Of a stretch of 64,000 nucleotides of DNA, positions 10,748-21,955 are shown piece after piece. Below the pieces are notes generated by a model. The model had not been told where the DNA came from and did no database searches. It saw only the letters and a list, made by a program, of their open reading frames with translations. Source of the DNA: Helicostylum pulchrum (Eukaryota; Mucoromycota; Mucoromycetes; Mucorales; Mucoraceae); the NCBI GenBank assembly GCA_025677825.1, contig JAIXMO010000024.1, positions 124,001 through 188,000 on the forward strand. The letters are read 5' to 3'. Within the stretch, counting starts at the first letter, position 1, and each line of letters begins with the position of its first letter. Made by a program: the position numbers and the translations under genes.

Positions 10748-11370
10748 ATGGGTAAAGTAAGAAAGCATTCAGATAGTGAATCAGACGAGGGAGAAATGGA
10801 GTTCAAGGTAAAAAAAAAACCCTCTTTTTTTCTTAGAAAAGACAAAGGGTTGTTGACAAAAAAAGATATTTTAGCCTTCCAAAAAACAAATCGAATCTTC
10901 TGAAGAAGAAGAAGAAGAAGAAGAAGAAGAGTCTGAGGAAGAAGAAGAGGTAAAACAAAGTTGAACGCGTAATTACTTTGTCAGTACCTATATTGAATAC
11001 ATAAGATAGAAACCTCGACCTGCTAAAAAAAAGAAGACTGAAACTAAACCAGCTGAAAAATCCAATGATAATACACGCGATGCCAAAGGAGACGCTATCT
11101 TTGCTGTAAAGTTTTTTTTTTTTTTTTGCTTGGTTAAAAATATGATGTTTTTATTTACAATTCTTTTCGTAGTTATCTAATAAGCGAAGAGTTACTGTAC
11201 GCGCATTTCCTAACGGAGACCCAGCAATTGATATCAGAGAAACATATGTAGTCAATGGTGAACAACGTCCAGGCAAAGGTATTTGTTTACCTTTAGCTCA
11301 ATGGAAAAAATTAGTTGAGCTTTTACCTGATATTGAAGAAGCAATTACTGCTCTTCCCAAAAAGAAGTAA
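10748..11370 (+). CDS. SUB1: Transcription coactivator Sub1/PC4
   Basis: Four exons (10748-10807, 10875-10949, 11010-11105, 11173-11370) encode 142 residues. An acidic Ser/Glu N-terminal region (nine consecutive Glu codons within exon 2) precedes a Lys-rich segment and then the PC4 ssDNA-binding domain: GDAIFALSNKRRVTVRAF, DPAIDIRETYV, GEQRPGKGICLPLAQWKKL. PC4/Sub1 binds single-stranded DNA and supports RNA polymerase II initiation and genome stability in the nucleus. All introns are short and in phase 0. The domain is full-length and ends with the usual short basic tail. It shares a compact bidirectional promoter region with the BLOC1S2 homologue. Confidence 0.95.
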
Positions 11371-11836
11371 CTTCTTTTTTTTTTTCTAAAACATAATAAA
11401 ATTAAGGATTTTCGGAAGATCCAACTAGCAAAAATAAAAAAGTATCCGACATTTACACGTTTTACTAATCAGTCTATACTTTATCTTTTTATACGTCTGC
11501 CACTTTCCTCAGCGTTAAATCTTTTGGTACATTACGCCATGATGAGTAAATATATGAGAACCTATTTTATCATCCTTTTTAATCACACCTATTCATTTCC
11601 CTTCTTTTTTTTTTAACGAAGGTCTTTTTCAATTATTAATTTATTTTTGCTTCTGTTTTTGTTTTACGTTCGTTCAAACCTGTTCAGTTCTTCTTCGCTA
11701 AGACCTGGTATGCCTGTCGCTGAAAGCTCCAGTAACTTCTGGTGGTATAGAGTATTCGTGTCCTTCTTGTTTTTTGACTTTTCAAACAACAAGTTCACTT
11801 ACACACAATAAAAGAACCTGAAAATAGGTAAGATAC
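11371..11836. other. Intergenic after SUB1
   Basis: AT-rich sequence. An ATG near 11709 opens a short frame (MPVAESSSNFWWYR...) that ends about 33 codons later. It may belong to the decayed gene that follows, but no splice join is convincing. Nothing else is supported. Confidence 0.35.
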
Positions 11837-12608
11837 ATGCGACAACAAAAATATACGCTCACTTTAATAACTTTTTATAAATTATTTTATAACAATGATT
11901 CCAAAGGTAATGTATCTGAAAGTGATGAATCTGAAGAGGAAGTAGCTACCCATCAGTTCCAATACCGTCTTCAAGCTCAAATATTGATACTGAAGAAGTC
12001 GATACAAGACGTACATATGAAAATGCCCTGTTACATGCTTGTCAACAAACCGGTGATAATGTTAAAGAAAAAAATAAGACTCTATATATACCGGACAGTA
12101 TGAACCTTCGATCAATCTCTATTTTAAATAATGATACAGAACGTAACGCATTAGCACATCCCAATATCATTGCAAAATATGCCAATGTTTCCCTTATTCT
12201 ATTTATACGTTGTATGACTTTGATCGTGGCAGAAATCCTACATCCAAGTTATTTTTTCAAAGATCACTTTATCTGTTTTAAAGCAAGGGAACAAAGCTTG
12301 TTTATATAAATCTCTTGTAAGCAAATGCGTCTCCAACACCACCGGTAGAGCAAAGAGCCTTCTTTCTTGGCGTTTATAACGTCTATAAAGATGAAGAGGA
12401 ACAAGTTAAAATTATTGGTAACGGTGATCTAAACGAACAGCTGGAGAAATTATCGACTTGGCTCCATCCTTATATAACTACAGCGAATAAGTCACCCGGG
12501 ACTGCGATTGTTGAATCCTTTAATCGTTTCAAAGACTATCTTTTTGCCTCTCTTAATCATTGTAATTATTTTATTATACCTCTTTATATATGTATATATA
12601 TATCTTAA
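11837..12608 (+). pseudogene. Broken coding remnant, unrecognised protein
   Basis: Three adjoining coding-like runs lie in different frames. The first is acidic (GNVSESDESEEEVATH, about 11900-11960). The second (11947-12309) contains NIDTEEVDTRRTYENALLHA and SMNLRSISILNNDTERNALAH. The third (12321-12608, 95 codons) contains VEQRAFFLGVYNVYKDEEE, VKIIGNGDLNEQLEKLSTW and IVESFNRFKDYLFASL. Composition is protein-like in all three and they overlap or abut, so either frameshifts have broken one gene or introns have been missed. I do not recognise the family. It lies between SUB1 and the inverted F-box copy. Confidence 0.45.
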
Positions 12609-12938
12609 AAAAGGCACACTTTTTTTCTACTAAAACCGCTTTATCCACCACAAGTATGAATTAATATATAAAGACTACCAGTTAGAGTATATGTATTCTT
12701 ATTATGTATTATTGTCAGTTTCTCGATCTCCTGATCTAAAAAGAGTTGCTTATCAATTGGTAGCATTATCCACTATAAAAATAAACCCCTTTTGAGATTC
12801 TCGTACTTGTTCAAAATAGTTGTATCTAAGCAATTTTATTTTGCAAAAATAGTTTTTAGAAATAGATAGAGTAAGTTATCTTTTTTATTTAACTTTTAAG
12901 AAAATATTTATAATAGTAAAAAAAAAAAAAAAATTGTT
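12609..12938. other. Intergenic, 3' flank of F-box copy 2
   Basis: AT-rich, with a poly-A run at 12919-12933 just beyond the F-box stop codon. No gene or structured element is seen. Confidence 0.5.
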
Positions 12939-14651
12939 TTAAAAAACCAAATTAGCATCGGATTCAGGAGCGATATTTCTTTTTATTCTGAGTTCCTTGA
13001 GGTGTTTGCAGCTTATATCGAATCGAGTGTGCCTCGAAAAGAAGAGATAACGGTCTGACTCTATTTCGAACAACATGTTTCTAATGCCTACGTAAAACTT
13101 TGTGCCTGCATCTGTCTTCAGCTTGATGTAAACTTCTGTGCCTTTAAAATATTCCATAGAATATGATTGGTCGAGCCATGTCAAGGAATCCAGAGAAGAA
13201 TGAGGCATATGAATGGTTATAGGTTCTGTATCGTCATCTTTAGCGGCATAAACTTTGAAAGAAAGTTGATTGATATTAGGAAGGTTTAAAGATAGACAAC
13301 TAAGAAAAATGTTTGAGTTCGTGTAGTATAATAAATTAATTTTCAGTCTCTTCACGGAAGGGTATTTCAATGTGTTACGGCTCTGCGATAAATAGGATAG
13401 GTTTTTTATTGTGATTTCTTCGATGAAAGAGCAAAGTTGAAGAATGTCAAATAGCCAATCTATACTAATACTCCTTGCAGATCCATCTATAGTAATCGAT
13501 TGAACCGTTTCACCTGCCCCAGAGAAGAATCGGATGTGTGATGGGTCATCATCGTTTATAACTGCCGGGAATCTAATTATTATTCCACGGTTCGCGGATA
13601 TTCCTATACTCCAACTGTTTGAAAAAGAATACGCTATGGATAGTTTCTTAGATCCATTTTTTCCCTTTCTAAACTCGTTCCAAATATTTAATAGGTCTTC
13701 TTCCTTTATATCCATATGTATGTAAAAATCTGATACCGACATAATGTACTGTATAAATTTAATTAAGGTAGGGCCAGAACAATTTACTACATCGTCTTCG
13801 TCTGTCTCTGATTCGTTCACCCTCAACGTTTCGAGATTGGGAAACTTATACATAACGTATTCTAGTTGACTTTTGACATTTATCAGACCCCAATTACATT
13901 CAAATGTACGTACGTCAGGACGAGGGTGAATTTTTGATTCTGGTTCGTCGTTTGGTGGCTGCTGTATGTCCTTGACGATTATATTGAAATTAACTTCCTT
14001 CAAGTGGTGACACTTGTCAATCAACCCATCAAAATAACTCAAGTATTTATCAGAAACGTAATTAAGACGAAGAGTTTCCAATTTTTCAAATTGGTCCATT
14101 TGATCACATAACGTTTGGTACGCCCCTAAACGAGCTACTTGGGGACCGAAACAAGAACTATCATCATAAAGCTCTAAAGTGGCCAAAGAATTTTTAAACG
14201 ATAGTGCCGTATAAATGTACGACTCCAAACTTGCGCTAGAACATTGCGGTAAGGATTTTAAATGTGACAACTGACCTTGTGAGGCTGCGTACATAAGCTG
14301 AGTCCAGAACGGGAAATCTTCTTCATCTATACATTGTATTCTTATGACGTTAGGACAGTACCGTATAACCACGTCTACTATACCGTGCTTGTCAAATACG
14401 ATTCCCTCACTATTTTTCTCAAATATGTTTTCAAAAGCGATACTGTTGAGATATTTACCCAAGTGTGGCGAATTAGATATTGTGCGAACATAGAGAGTTG
14501 CGTCTTTGTCTGAATGTATAAATTGGTGCGAATATAAACACGTTAATGAAGCTTTGTGCCATTGCTTGCAGGTGAGTTGACATGGTAATATTTCTTTTAC
14601 TACCAAATAATCAAATATAAGCGTCAAGACTTCGTGTGGTAATGACGACAT
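12939..14651 (-). CDS. F-box protein (copy 2 of an inverted pair)
   Basis: A 570-residue intronless protein, collinear with the F-box protein at 1998-3743. The N-terminus (LPHEVLTLIFDYLVVKEILPC...KQWHKAS) fits the F-box pattern, implying Skp1 binding and an SCF adaptor role. Long blocks are nearly identical between copies, for example YVSDKYLSYFDGLIDKCHHL and KGNGSKKLS-type segments, while the N-terminal 150 residues and the region around residues 390-440 are more divergent. In place of the other copy's proline run it has DDDPSHIRFFSG. Intact open frames in both copies suggest both are functional or that the duplication is recent. The substrate is unknown. Confidence 0.75.
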   Translation of the reverse strand: MSSLPHEVLTLIFDYLVVKEILPCQLTCKQWHKASLTCLYSHQFIHSDKDATLYVRTISNSPHLGKYLNSIAFENIFEKNSEGIVFDKHGIVDVVIRYCPNVIRIQCIDEEDFPFWTQLMYAASQGQLSHLKSLPQCSSASLESYIYTALSFKNSLATLELYDDSSCFGPQVARLGAYQTLCDQMDQFEKLETLRLNYVSDKYLSYFDGLIDKCHHLKEVNFNIIVKDIQQPPNDEPESKIHPRPDVRTFECNWGLINVKSQLEYVMYKFPNLETLRVNESETDEDDVVNCSGPTLIKFIQYIMSVSDFYIHMDIKEEDLLNIWNEFRKGKNGSKKLSIAYSFSNSWSIGISANRGIIIRFPAVINDDDPSHIRFFSGAGETVQSITIDGSARSISIDWLFDILQLCSFIEEITIKNLSYLSQSRNTLKYPSVKRLKINLLYYTNSNIFLSCLSLNLPNINQLSFKVYAAKDDDTEPITIHMPHSSLDSLTWLDQSYSMEYFKGTEVYIKLKTDAGTKFYVGIRNMLFEIESDRYLFFSRHTRFDISCKHLKELRIKRNIAPESDANLVF

Positions 14652-15195
14652 TATTGAAACGAAAACGTAAAGAAAAGAAAAAAAAAAAAGACGTGTTCCG
14701 CTCTTTGAAAAGTTATCTATACTTTTTGATTCGTCAAAGTATAAGGAGGTACACGCACCAGGTTTTTAACGAAAAAAAGGTAGGTACCGTGCTGGGAAAG
14801 CCGTATCGTAGACCAAAACCAAGAATGGTCCAACGAGATAAGTTACGCAACTTATATAAAAAACAGATGTCCTCTTTTTTTACGTATTTGCCTCTTTTTT
14901 TTCTATCGCTAAATTCGCTTTTTTTTTTTTCCTTTAAACTAATATATTGTACAGTTTTTTTTTTTTTTATATGTAAACTACTATATGTTAATACATTCTC
15001 CTTTACAGTATACGTTTTTACTAAACAGTTTGTGCTTATTATTCAAACATCTTTAATGCGCATGAACGCGGATATAAAAATAAAAATAAAAAAGTATACG
15101 TCACACTTTTTATTTTCTGGATTGACAGCATGGATAAGACTGCATCAAAGAATTCCTCAAAAATATTTCCAATTATATTTTTCTTGTATTAAACA
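14652..15195. other. Intergenic between F-box copy 2 and PPR gene
   Basis: Divergent upstream region of two genes. A 190-codon open frame (14636-15208) runs through it, but it is Lys/Phe-rich, overlaps the F-box start in antisense and is probably chance. Poly-T runs at 14920-14930 and 14956-14968. Confidence 0.45.
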
Positions 15196-16218
15196 ATGTC
15201 TATATTAAGATTAACCAAGAGTATTGGTCGCCTTTGCTTAGCCCAAAGAACACTTTTAAAGCAACAACGCCTCATTTCCTCACCAATAATCTATACCACC
15301 CGTCACTCATGGCGATCCTTTTCGAGTCATTCTATTATTCCCCCAACCAAAGATGCCGCCTCGATCGTCCCCGTCCTAGATCAAGTGCAACAAAAGACCA
15401 CTGAAGAGTATAATAAATTGTTGCACCAACTAGCATCACAAGGCCGATCGGATCAAGCACAAAAACTGTATGACCATATATTTAGAGACCATCGAATTGA
15501 AGCCGATATGACCACCTACAGCGAACTAATGCTGTCTTATATTAACGACGGTAAATACGAAGAAGCCATGGAGATTTATTACGAGTTGCGTGATCATGAA
15601 GATTCGGCCACCGATTCTGTAAAAGATTTACGATTGAATGCCGAGACTTATGCCAGTATGATTGATTCCTTGACGAATAAAAACAACATGACCTTAAACC
15701 AAACGCGTTACGATCCAACGGACGAGCCACTTTACCAATACTCTGTACAAGACGTCGATTCCGTCATCTATTCCAATATCGAAGGAGATTCACAACCGTC
15801 TTTACTGACCGCCCTTACCTTATTTAACGATATGCGTCATTTAGAAATCCAACCCAACTCACAAATGTACGTCAATATGTTAAAGGCGTGTCAAGAACAA
15901 AGGGACGATTATGTATTAGAGAAATTACATAAATTAATTCGTATGGATTTATACCTTGACCCTGACCTTGAAGTGTTTAACCATTTGATGAAGGCGTACA
16001 AAGTGGTGGGTGATGGTAGTTCTGTATTGGAGATTTGGGATATGGCCCAAACAAGTAATAATTTTGACAAGGAAAGTGTGTCGATTGTAATTGACACTTG
16101 TTTAGAAAATGGGTTTGTTACGCGATTAAGATCAATATGGGAGAGTTTAGAATCAAAAGGCCGATTAAATACTGAAAAGACATTAGATCTAGTATTAAAC
16201 GAAAGAGGATATATGTAA
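15196..16218 (+). CDS. Pentatricopeptide repeat (PPR) protein, probably mitochondrial
   Basis: A single-exon 340-residue protein. The first 45 residues are rich in Arg, Ser, Gln and hydrophobics and lack acidic residues (LRLTKSIGRLCLAQRTLLKQ), a typical mitochondrial presequence. PPR-like helix pairs follow: EYNKLLHQLASQGRSDQAQKL, TTYSELMLSYINDGKYEEAM, ETYASMIDSL, ALTLFNDMRHLEIQPNSQMY, EVFNHLMKAYKVVGDGSSVL. PPR proteins bind RNA and act in organelle transcript processing, stability or translation. Fungal members are divergent, so the target cannot be predicted. The start follows a short A/T-rich leader and gives the presequence directly. Confidence 0.8.
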   Translation: MSILRLTKSIGRLCLAQRTLLKQQRLISSPIIYTTRHSWRSFSSHSIIPPTKDAASIVPVLDQVQQKTTEEYNKLLHQLASQGRSDQAQKLYDHIFRDHRIEADMTTYSELMLSYINDGKYEEAMEIYYELRDHEDSATDSVKDLRLNAETYASMIDSLTNKNNMTLNQTRYDPTDEPLYQYSVQDVDSVIYSNIEGDSQPSLLTALTLFNDMRHLEIQPNSQMYVNMLKACQEQRDDYVLEKLHKLIRMDLYLDPDLEVFNHLMKAYKVVGDGSSVLEIWDMAQTSNNFDKESVSIVIDTCLENGFVTRLRSIWESLESKGRLNTEKTLDLVLNERGYM

Positions 16219-16462
16219 ACAAATAAAGAATGCCCCTCTTATAAAAAAAAATACTTGTCCGTGTATGCATTGTAATATTCACAAGACAACTTGACCCTTT
16301 TTGTTGTTGTTGTTGTCCCCTTTTTATCCCTTATTCTTCTTTTACTCCTTTTTTTTGATTTTATTTTATTTTACCTTCTTTTTTTTTCCCTTTTTTCTTT
16401 CTTTCTTTCTTGGTTTCTCTCTCTCTCTTTTTTTAAAGAAAAAAAACTAATAATACATAAAC

Positions 16463-18254
16463 ATGGCACACGTAAGAAACTAAAAAAAATAGTATGCATA
16501 CACTTCCTTATTCAACACGCATTATTCTATTAGAGATTAGGAGGACGTAGAAAGAACGTAAAGAAAGGGTTTCAATTCACTTTAATGGTTGTAGGCAAGT
16601 ATACGTATATAAAACGCCCTTTTTAAAAAAGTAAACTAACAATGTATAAATATACAGGTGCCTCTGGTACAGGTCGTACTACTTTTGTTAATACACTTTG
16701 TGATTCAAACGTATTATCTAAAAAGATTTGTGATAATCCTGAGGAAGCACATAACGAAGAAGGAATTCTTATTAAACCTGTTTCTGTTGGTAAAGCTTCT
16801 TCTTTTTTTACGTAGTACATGTAGTGAATAATCATAGTAATATATTTTTTTTTTAGAATTGGATGAGGACGGTGTTAGGTAAAGTGTTGTGAATTGGGCT
16901 AAAAGGGGGGGGGGGGAGTTGTTGCCCCTCTTTTTTTTTTTTTTTGCTCTCTCCAAAAAGGGAGATGATTTTCCCCTTATTTACTTATTTATGTATACAG
17001 AATCTCCTTAACCATTGTTGATACACCTGGGTTTGGTGATAATATTGATAATGAGAAATGGTAAAACACACACACACACATTTGGGGATAGTAAAACTTA
17101 CACATATTTTAGTTTCCAAGAAATTGTGGGTCACTTGGAAACACAATATGATGATATTTTAGCAGAGGAATCCAGAATTAAACGTAATCCTCGTTTCCGT
17201 GATAATCGTGTCCATGCACTTCTATACTTTATTTCACCTACAGGTCATGCGTAAGTAAAAAAAAAAACGCTAGTCATTTACACAATTAATAACAAACAAA
17301 TGTAGTCTTCGTGAAATTGATATTGAATTAATGCGTCGCCTAAGTCCTCGTGTAAATGTTATTCCTGTTGTTGGTCGTGCTGATTCTCTTACTCCATTAG
17401 AACTCAAGGACTTTAAGAGAAGAGTAAGTTAATACTGTACCACGAAGTTCTCCCCCCCCCCCTTGACTAAAAAATTTATTTCTTAATAGATTATGGAAGA
17501 TATTGAACATTATAATATTCGCATCTATAATTTCCCATATGATGTAGAAGAAGATGATGAAGATACTATTGAAGAAAACAGTGAATTAAGAGCCCTTTTA
17601 CCATTTTCAATTATTGGTAGTGATGAAGAGATCACAGTAAATGGTCGCTCTGTACGTGGAAGACAGTACCCATGGGGTGCTGTGGAAGGTAATGTATAAA
17701 CTGAACCTTACATATTGATCTGCGTTTATTTATGCATACTTTGTTACTTTTTCTATTTTTTATTTATTTTAGTGGATAACCCCCAACATTCTGATTTCGC
17801 TCGTTTAAGATCTGCTCTCTTAAGGTATTTTTATTGTTTGCAGAATATTTAAAATACGATACTAATGAACACCAGTAATAGTTCTCATTTGCAAGACCTC
17901 AAGGAAATCACGCATGATATTTTATATGAGAATTATCGTACTGAAAAGCTTAGTCGTACTGTCAATGGAGGTGATCAAGAGTAAGTTTTGCTTCTTTATA
18001 TAGTATTTTACTACGGTTTAACTAATTGTTATTTTAGTTATAGTAGTGATGCTTCTATGAACGCTGATGAAATGGCTGGTCAAAGCGTACGATTGAAGGA
18101 AGAACATTTACGAAAAGAAGAAGAAAAGCTTCGTGAAATTGAATTAAAAGTTCAAAGGGAAATTCAAGAAAAGAGAGCCGAGTTGATGAATAAAGAAGAA
18201 GCATTACGTAGTTTAGAAGCAAGACTTTCACAAGCTCAATTATCTGATGCCTAA
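16463..18254 (+). CDS. CDC11: Septin, Cdc11-like
   Basis: Eleven exons (16463-16471, 16534-16594, 16658-16789, 16857-16878, 17001-17060, 17113-17250, 17306-17423, 17490-17688, 17773-17824, 17882-17980, 18038-18254) encode 368 residues. Septin GTPase landmarks are present: G1 as GASGTGRTTF with Arg replacing the usual P-loop Lys, G3 as VDTPGFGDN, G4 region VVGRADSLT, and the septin unique element around GRQYPWGAVEVDNPQHSDF. A C-terminal coiled coil (about residues 300-360, LKEEHLRKEEEKLREIELKV) follows. Septins form hetero-oligomeric filaments at septa and the cell cortex. The Lys-to-Arg P-loop is, from memory, typical of the Cdc11/AspA group. The second intron uses a GC donor. Family confidence is very high, subgroup moderate. 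Confidence 0.92.
16595..16657 (+). other. GC-AG intron in septin gene
   Basis: The exon ends ...GTTGTAG and is followed by GCAAGT, with an ACTAAC branch-like site and TACAG acceptor. Only this junction restores the P-loop as V-V-G-A-S-G-T-G-R. Using the nearby GTATAC donor instead shifts the frame out of the septin reading. GC donors with this AG|GCAAGT context are a known minor class of U2 introns. Confidence 0.8.
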
Positions 18255-18426
18255 ATCAAACACACACATAAAATTCTTTTTAAATAAAATAATTCACTTT
18301 TGGCTGCATAAAGAATCAGAACTCCTACTTTTTTGCACTTTATATATAATCCCCGTTTATTTTATTTTATTTTATTTTTCTCGTCTTTTATATTACTCTC
18401 TCATTCTTTTTTTTTAAAAAATAATA

Positions 18427-19317
<891 letters not shown>

Positions 19318-20019
19318 AAAAATAAATAAATAAATCAGATGTTTAATACATGTAGTCTGGCGATATTTCTTTGCGTTTACATTTAACATAAATGTAGTAC
19401 TTCTTGAAAGATTAAGTCCTGTTATTATATATTAGTGATTTGAAACAAACTTAACACACTCGGTTTATTTTACGCAAGATAAAAAAACTAGTCGTCTTCT
19501 TATAATGTTAATTACCCGCATTGATAAACTTGCATCTTTCTTGACTATTAAATTTATTATTATGAGTTTCTAATAAACTATAAAGGCAGGAGGGTGGTAC
19601 AGGATAAGACCAGATCAGATCCCTTTTTTTATGTGCAACAACCCAATATATATAGGCTTTGTGGTCCGGACCCTTTATTATATATTTCTTTACTAGAAAC
19701 AAATAATAGACACGCTTTACTTATTTACTTACAATAAAAACTAGTCTTTTGTTGATGTATAAATATGAGTCCGTACGCGAAAAAAAAAAGTATGATAAAA
19801 TAGATTCGCGTTGGTTATTCCTTTTTTTTTTTTTTTAACTGTGAATTCATACTTGAGCAAGTACCTCCTATTATGTGTGCGTCCTCAAGAACTTTGGTTT
19901 TCTCAAACCTCCCAACTGTATAAATGAGATTCTGAAAAGAAAGGCCCTACGAGCATTCAAAACAAGTGAATTCAAAATTCGAAAATGTCTCTTGATATAA
20001 GGTATACAGCCTTTTTAAG
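19318..20019. other. Intergenic after YPT6
   Basis: No gene is seen. AT-rich, with a 64-codon minus-strand open frame at 19508-19702 that has no recognisable features. T14 run at 19822-19835. Confidence 0.5.
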
Positions 20020-20253
20020 GTGTTCACTATGACTAAAACAAGAAAACAAAGTGACTCAATAGAAGATGCTAACGTCGATGTAAACGACCAAGTCAGACAA
20101 TTGGTCGTTGAGATTCACTCGACTTGGTTAAATACGTCAATTGAGTTGCTTAAAAGAAAATATAAAGCGCATACCCTCCACAACGAAGGCAGACTCACCA
20201 AACTAAAGCAAATCTATAACGTACAAAAACAGAAAAAGGCTAAAACGGTATAG
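20020..20253 (+). CDS. Short hypothetical ORF (77 aa)
   Basis: A 77-codon open frame with charged, helix-forming composition (NDQVRQLVVEIHSTWL, then SIELLKRKYKAHTL) and a Lys-rich end. No family is recognised. It lies about 180 bp upstream of the remnant gene at 20430-21320 and might be a 5' part of it, but no splice join can be shown. It could equally be a chance frame. Confidence 0.25.
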   Translation: MFTMTKTRKQSDSIEDANVDVNDQVRQLVVEIHSTWLNTSIELLKRKYKAHTLHNEGRLTKLKQIYNVQKQKKAKTV

Positions 20254-20429
20254 TTCAAGTACAAAAAAAAAAAAAAGACAAAGTAACCTTTCAACTAATA
20301 ACCTACTAGTAGTTTGGTGAGCATGATGGCGCGATAATCCCAAGCCGCCCTTTATCTATAGCCACCACTATCAAAAGAGCTTGTTTAAAAAAAACTATAA
20401 GACTCTTAACGATAATAATAAAAATATCG

Positions 20430-21320
20430 TCGCGTAAGTATTATGATATGTATTATGTAGCCAGTACTAAAGTGTATTCTACACTTAGCCTCGGGGCAAA
20501 TGGGATACTCGATCTCTCCAAAAAGGACTCCTTCCACAAAGACTTATTGGGACGTAATGTGTTTATTTTTTTACGAGAGACATATCCCACCCTCTTTCAC
20601 GTCCACGAAACTCTTTGAATATATCGTTAATGTCGGGGATATCGAAAAGGTAATATTAGGTGAACAACATAATATTTGACGTTATTGCAAAAGTAACCTA
20701 ATTCCTGCTTTTATAAAGAAAGCAAAATTGGATATCAGCTCCGCGAGAGCCTGAAGCCAATAGAAAAGAAAGCTCTGCGAAAGGCCAGGAATCCACGACT
20801 TTCGACAACGTATTCCGAATAGTAAGTGTGATTGCATGTCGTCCAACTAACCAATAGTAATATTAGTATCATAAATAACCTCAAGATACTACAATTTTTT
20901 TTTTAAAAAAAAAAGTATTCCGTAAAGGTCTCGGCTTCACCGAAAGTAAAATCATACATCTAAATAACTCTAATGTTATGATGATAGGTCCGACAGTTCT
21001 CTGTTAAACTCGTAGCAAATGGTTTGTACGTTGGGACCGAAGAAGGAAGATGCTCCTTGGTGAAAAATGGAAGTGATATTTTCAATTTCAGACAAGCCGT
21101 GAATTTATTACAGACTTTAAGAGTAAGATGAATTAATATGTATAAAAGAAAAATACTTACTATAAATGTTTAGAGATCCGCATTGACTTTAATCAACATT
21201 GACAATCAAAACAATGGATCTAAAAAACACAAAGATACAACCATGGAACGACAGTCAACATGGATTCCTCCAACCAATAACAACAGCCAAGATCCCATCC
21301 CTTCCTCAGTATCTTCTTGA
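20430..21320 (+). pseudogene. Multi-exon gene or remnant with frameshift, unknown family
   Basis: The coding-like pieces run in order. First is TKVYSTLSLGANGILDLSKK...DLLGRNVF (20465-20570). A +1 shift within or near an eight-T run leads to HIPPSFTSTKLFEYIVNVGD, ending IEK at a GTAATA donor (20649). Next comes NWISAPREPEANRKESSAKG (20725-20820), then an intron GTAAGT...TGATAG. Then VRQFSVKLVANGLYVGTEEG...NLLQTLR, a second intron (GTAAGATG...TTTAG), and a last exon ending SVSS and TGA at 21320. The last two introns are in phase. Apart from the apparent shift, the gene could be expressed. A MITE begins three bases after the stop. The function is unknown. Confidence 0.45.
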
Positions 21321-21323
21321 GTA

Positions 21324-21640
21324 AGGTGCGTCTGGATTAGAATGAAGCAAAAATCAAATCAGTGACATTTTTTGGGGGGTGTAGGTACCTTTATAATAAA
21401 AACTCATAATAATAAGTGTCATTTTGTACGGACATAAAGAAAACAAAAATGCCAAGAATAATAAATGAATATTTAAGACATACGCTCCTTCAAAAGAAGT
21501 ACACATATATATATAAAATCTTACTGGAATGCATTGTAAAGTAAAGAGGAAGAAAAGTGATTTTATCTACTCTAAAAAAAAATGAAAAAGTCTCTTCCCG
21601 TTTAAATTTAAGGTTTTTGTCTTCTAATCCAGACGCGCCT
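21324..21640. mobile_element. 317-bp MITE with 19-bp TIRs and TA flanks
   Basis: The terminal inverted repeats are AGGTGCGTCTGGATTAGAA at 21324-21342 and, read in reverse complement, AGGCGCGTCTGGATTAGAA at 21622-21640 (18 of 19 identical). TA flanks both ends (21322-21323 and 21641-21642), as expected for a Tc1/mariner-type TA target duplication. The interior is AT-rich with no coding capacity, so this is a non-autonomous element. It lies directly after the stop codon of the upstream remnant gene. A degenerate relative occurs at 1188-1492. Confidence 0.75.
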
Positions 21641-21955
21641 TAATAAAGAATGGTTAAACAAAATTGTTGTTGAAGTTGATAACGTTTGGTAATGCAAACA
21701 TGATATCTTAACCACCGTGAATAAGAGTACCTCTTGCTCCACACGATTGTAATTGGGAAATAAAAAAGTACACATTTGGCCATAAATCTCAATTTGCCTG
21801 CTTTTACCACTTTAATAGATTACATAAAACTGCAAAGATACTTGATTCTATTGGTGAAAAGCTTTCAAACTCAAAGTGTATTTCTTTTTCTTTTTTTCAT
21901 TTTCGAGTCCCCCCACTGTATCTCTTTCTGGGACAAAAAAGACAAATTAATAAAC

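Noticed and set aside
14636..15208. 190-codon open frame between F-box copy 2 and the PPR gene
   Set aside because: Starts antisense inside the F-box gene, is homopolymer-rich and overlaps the PPR start; no homology recognised.
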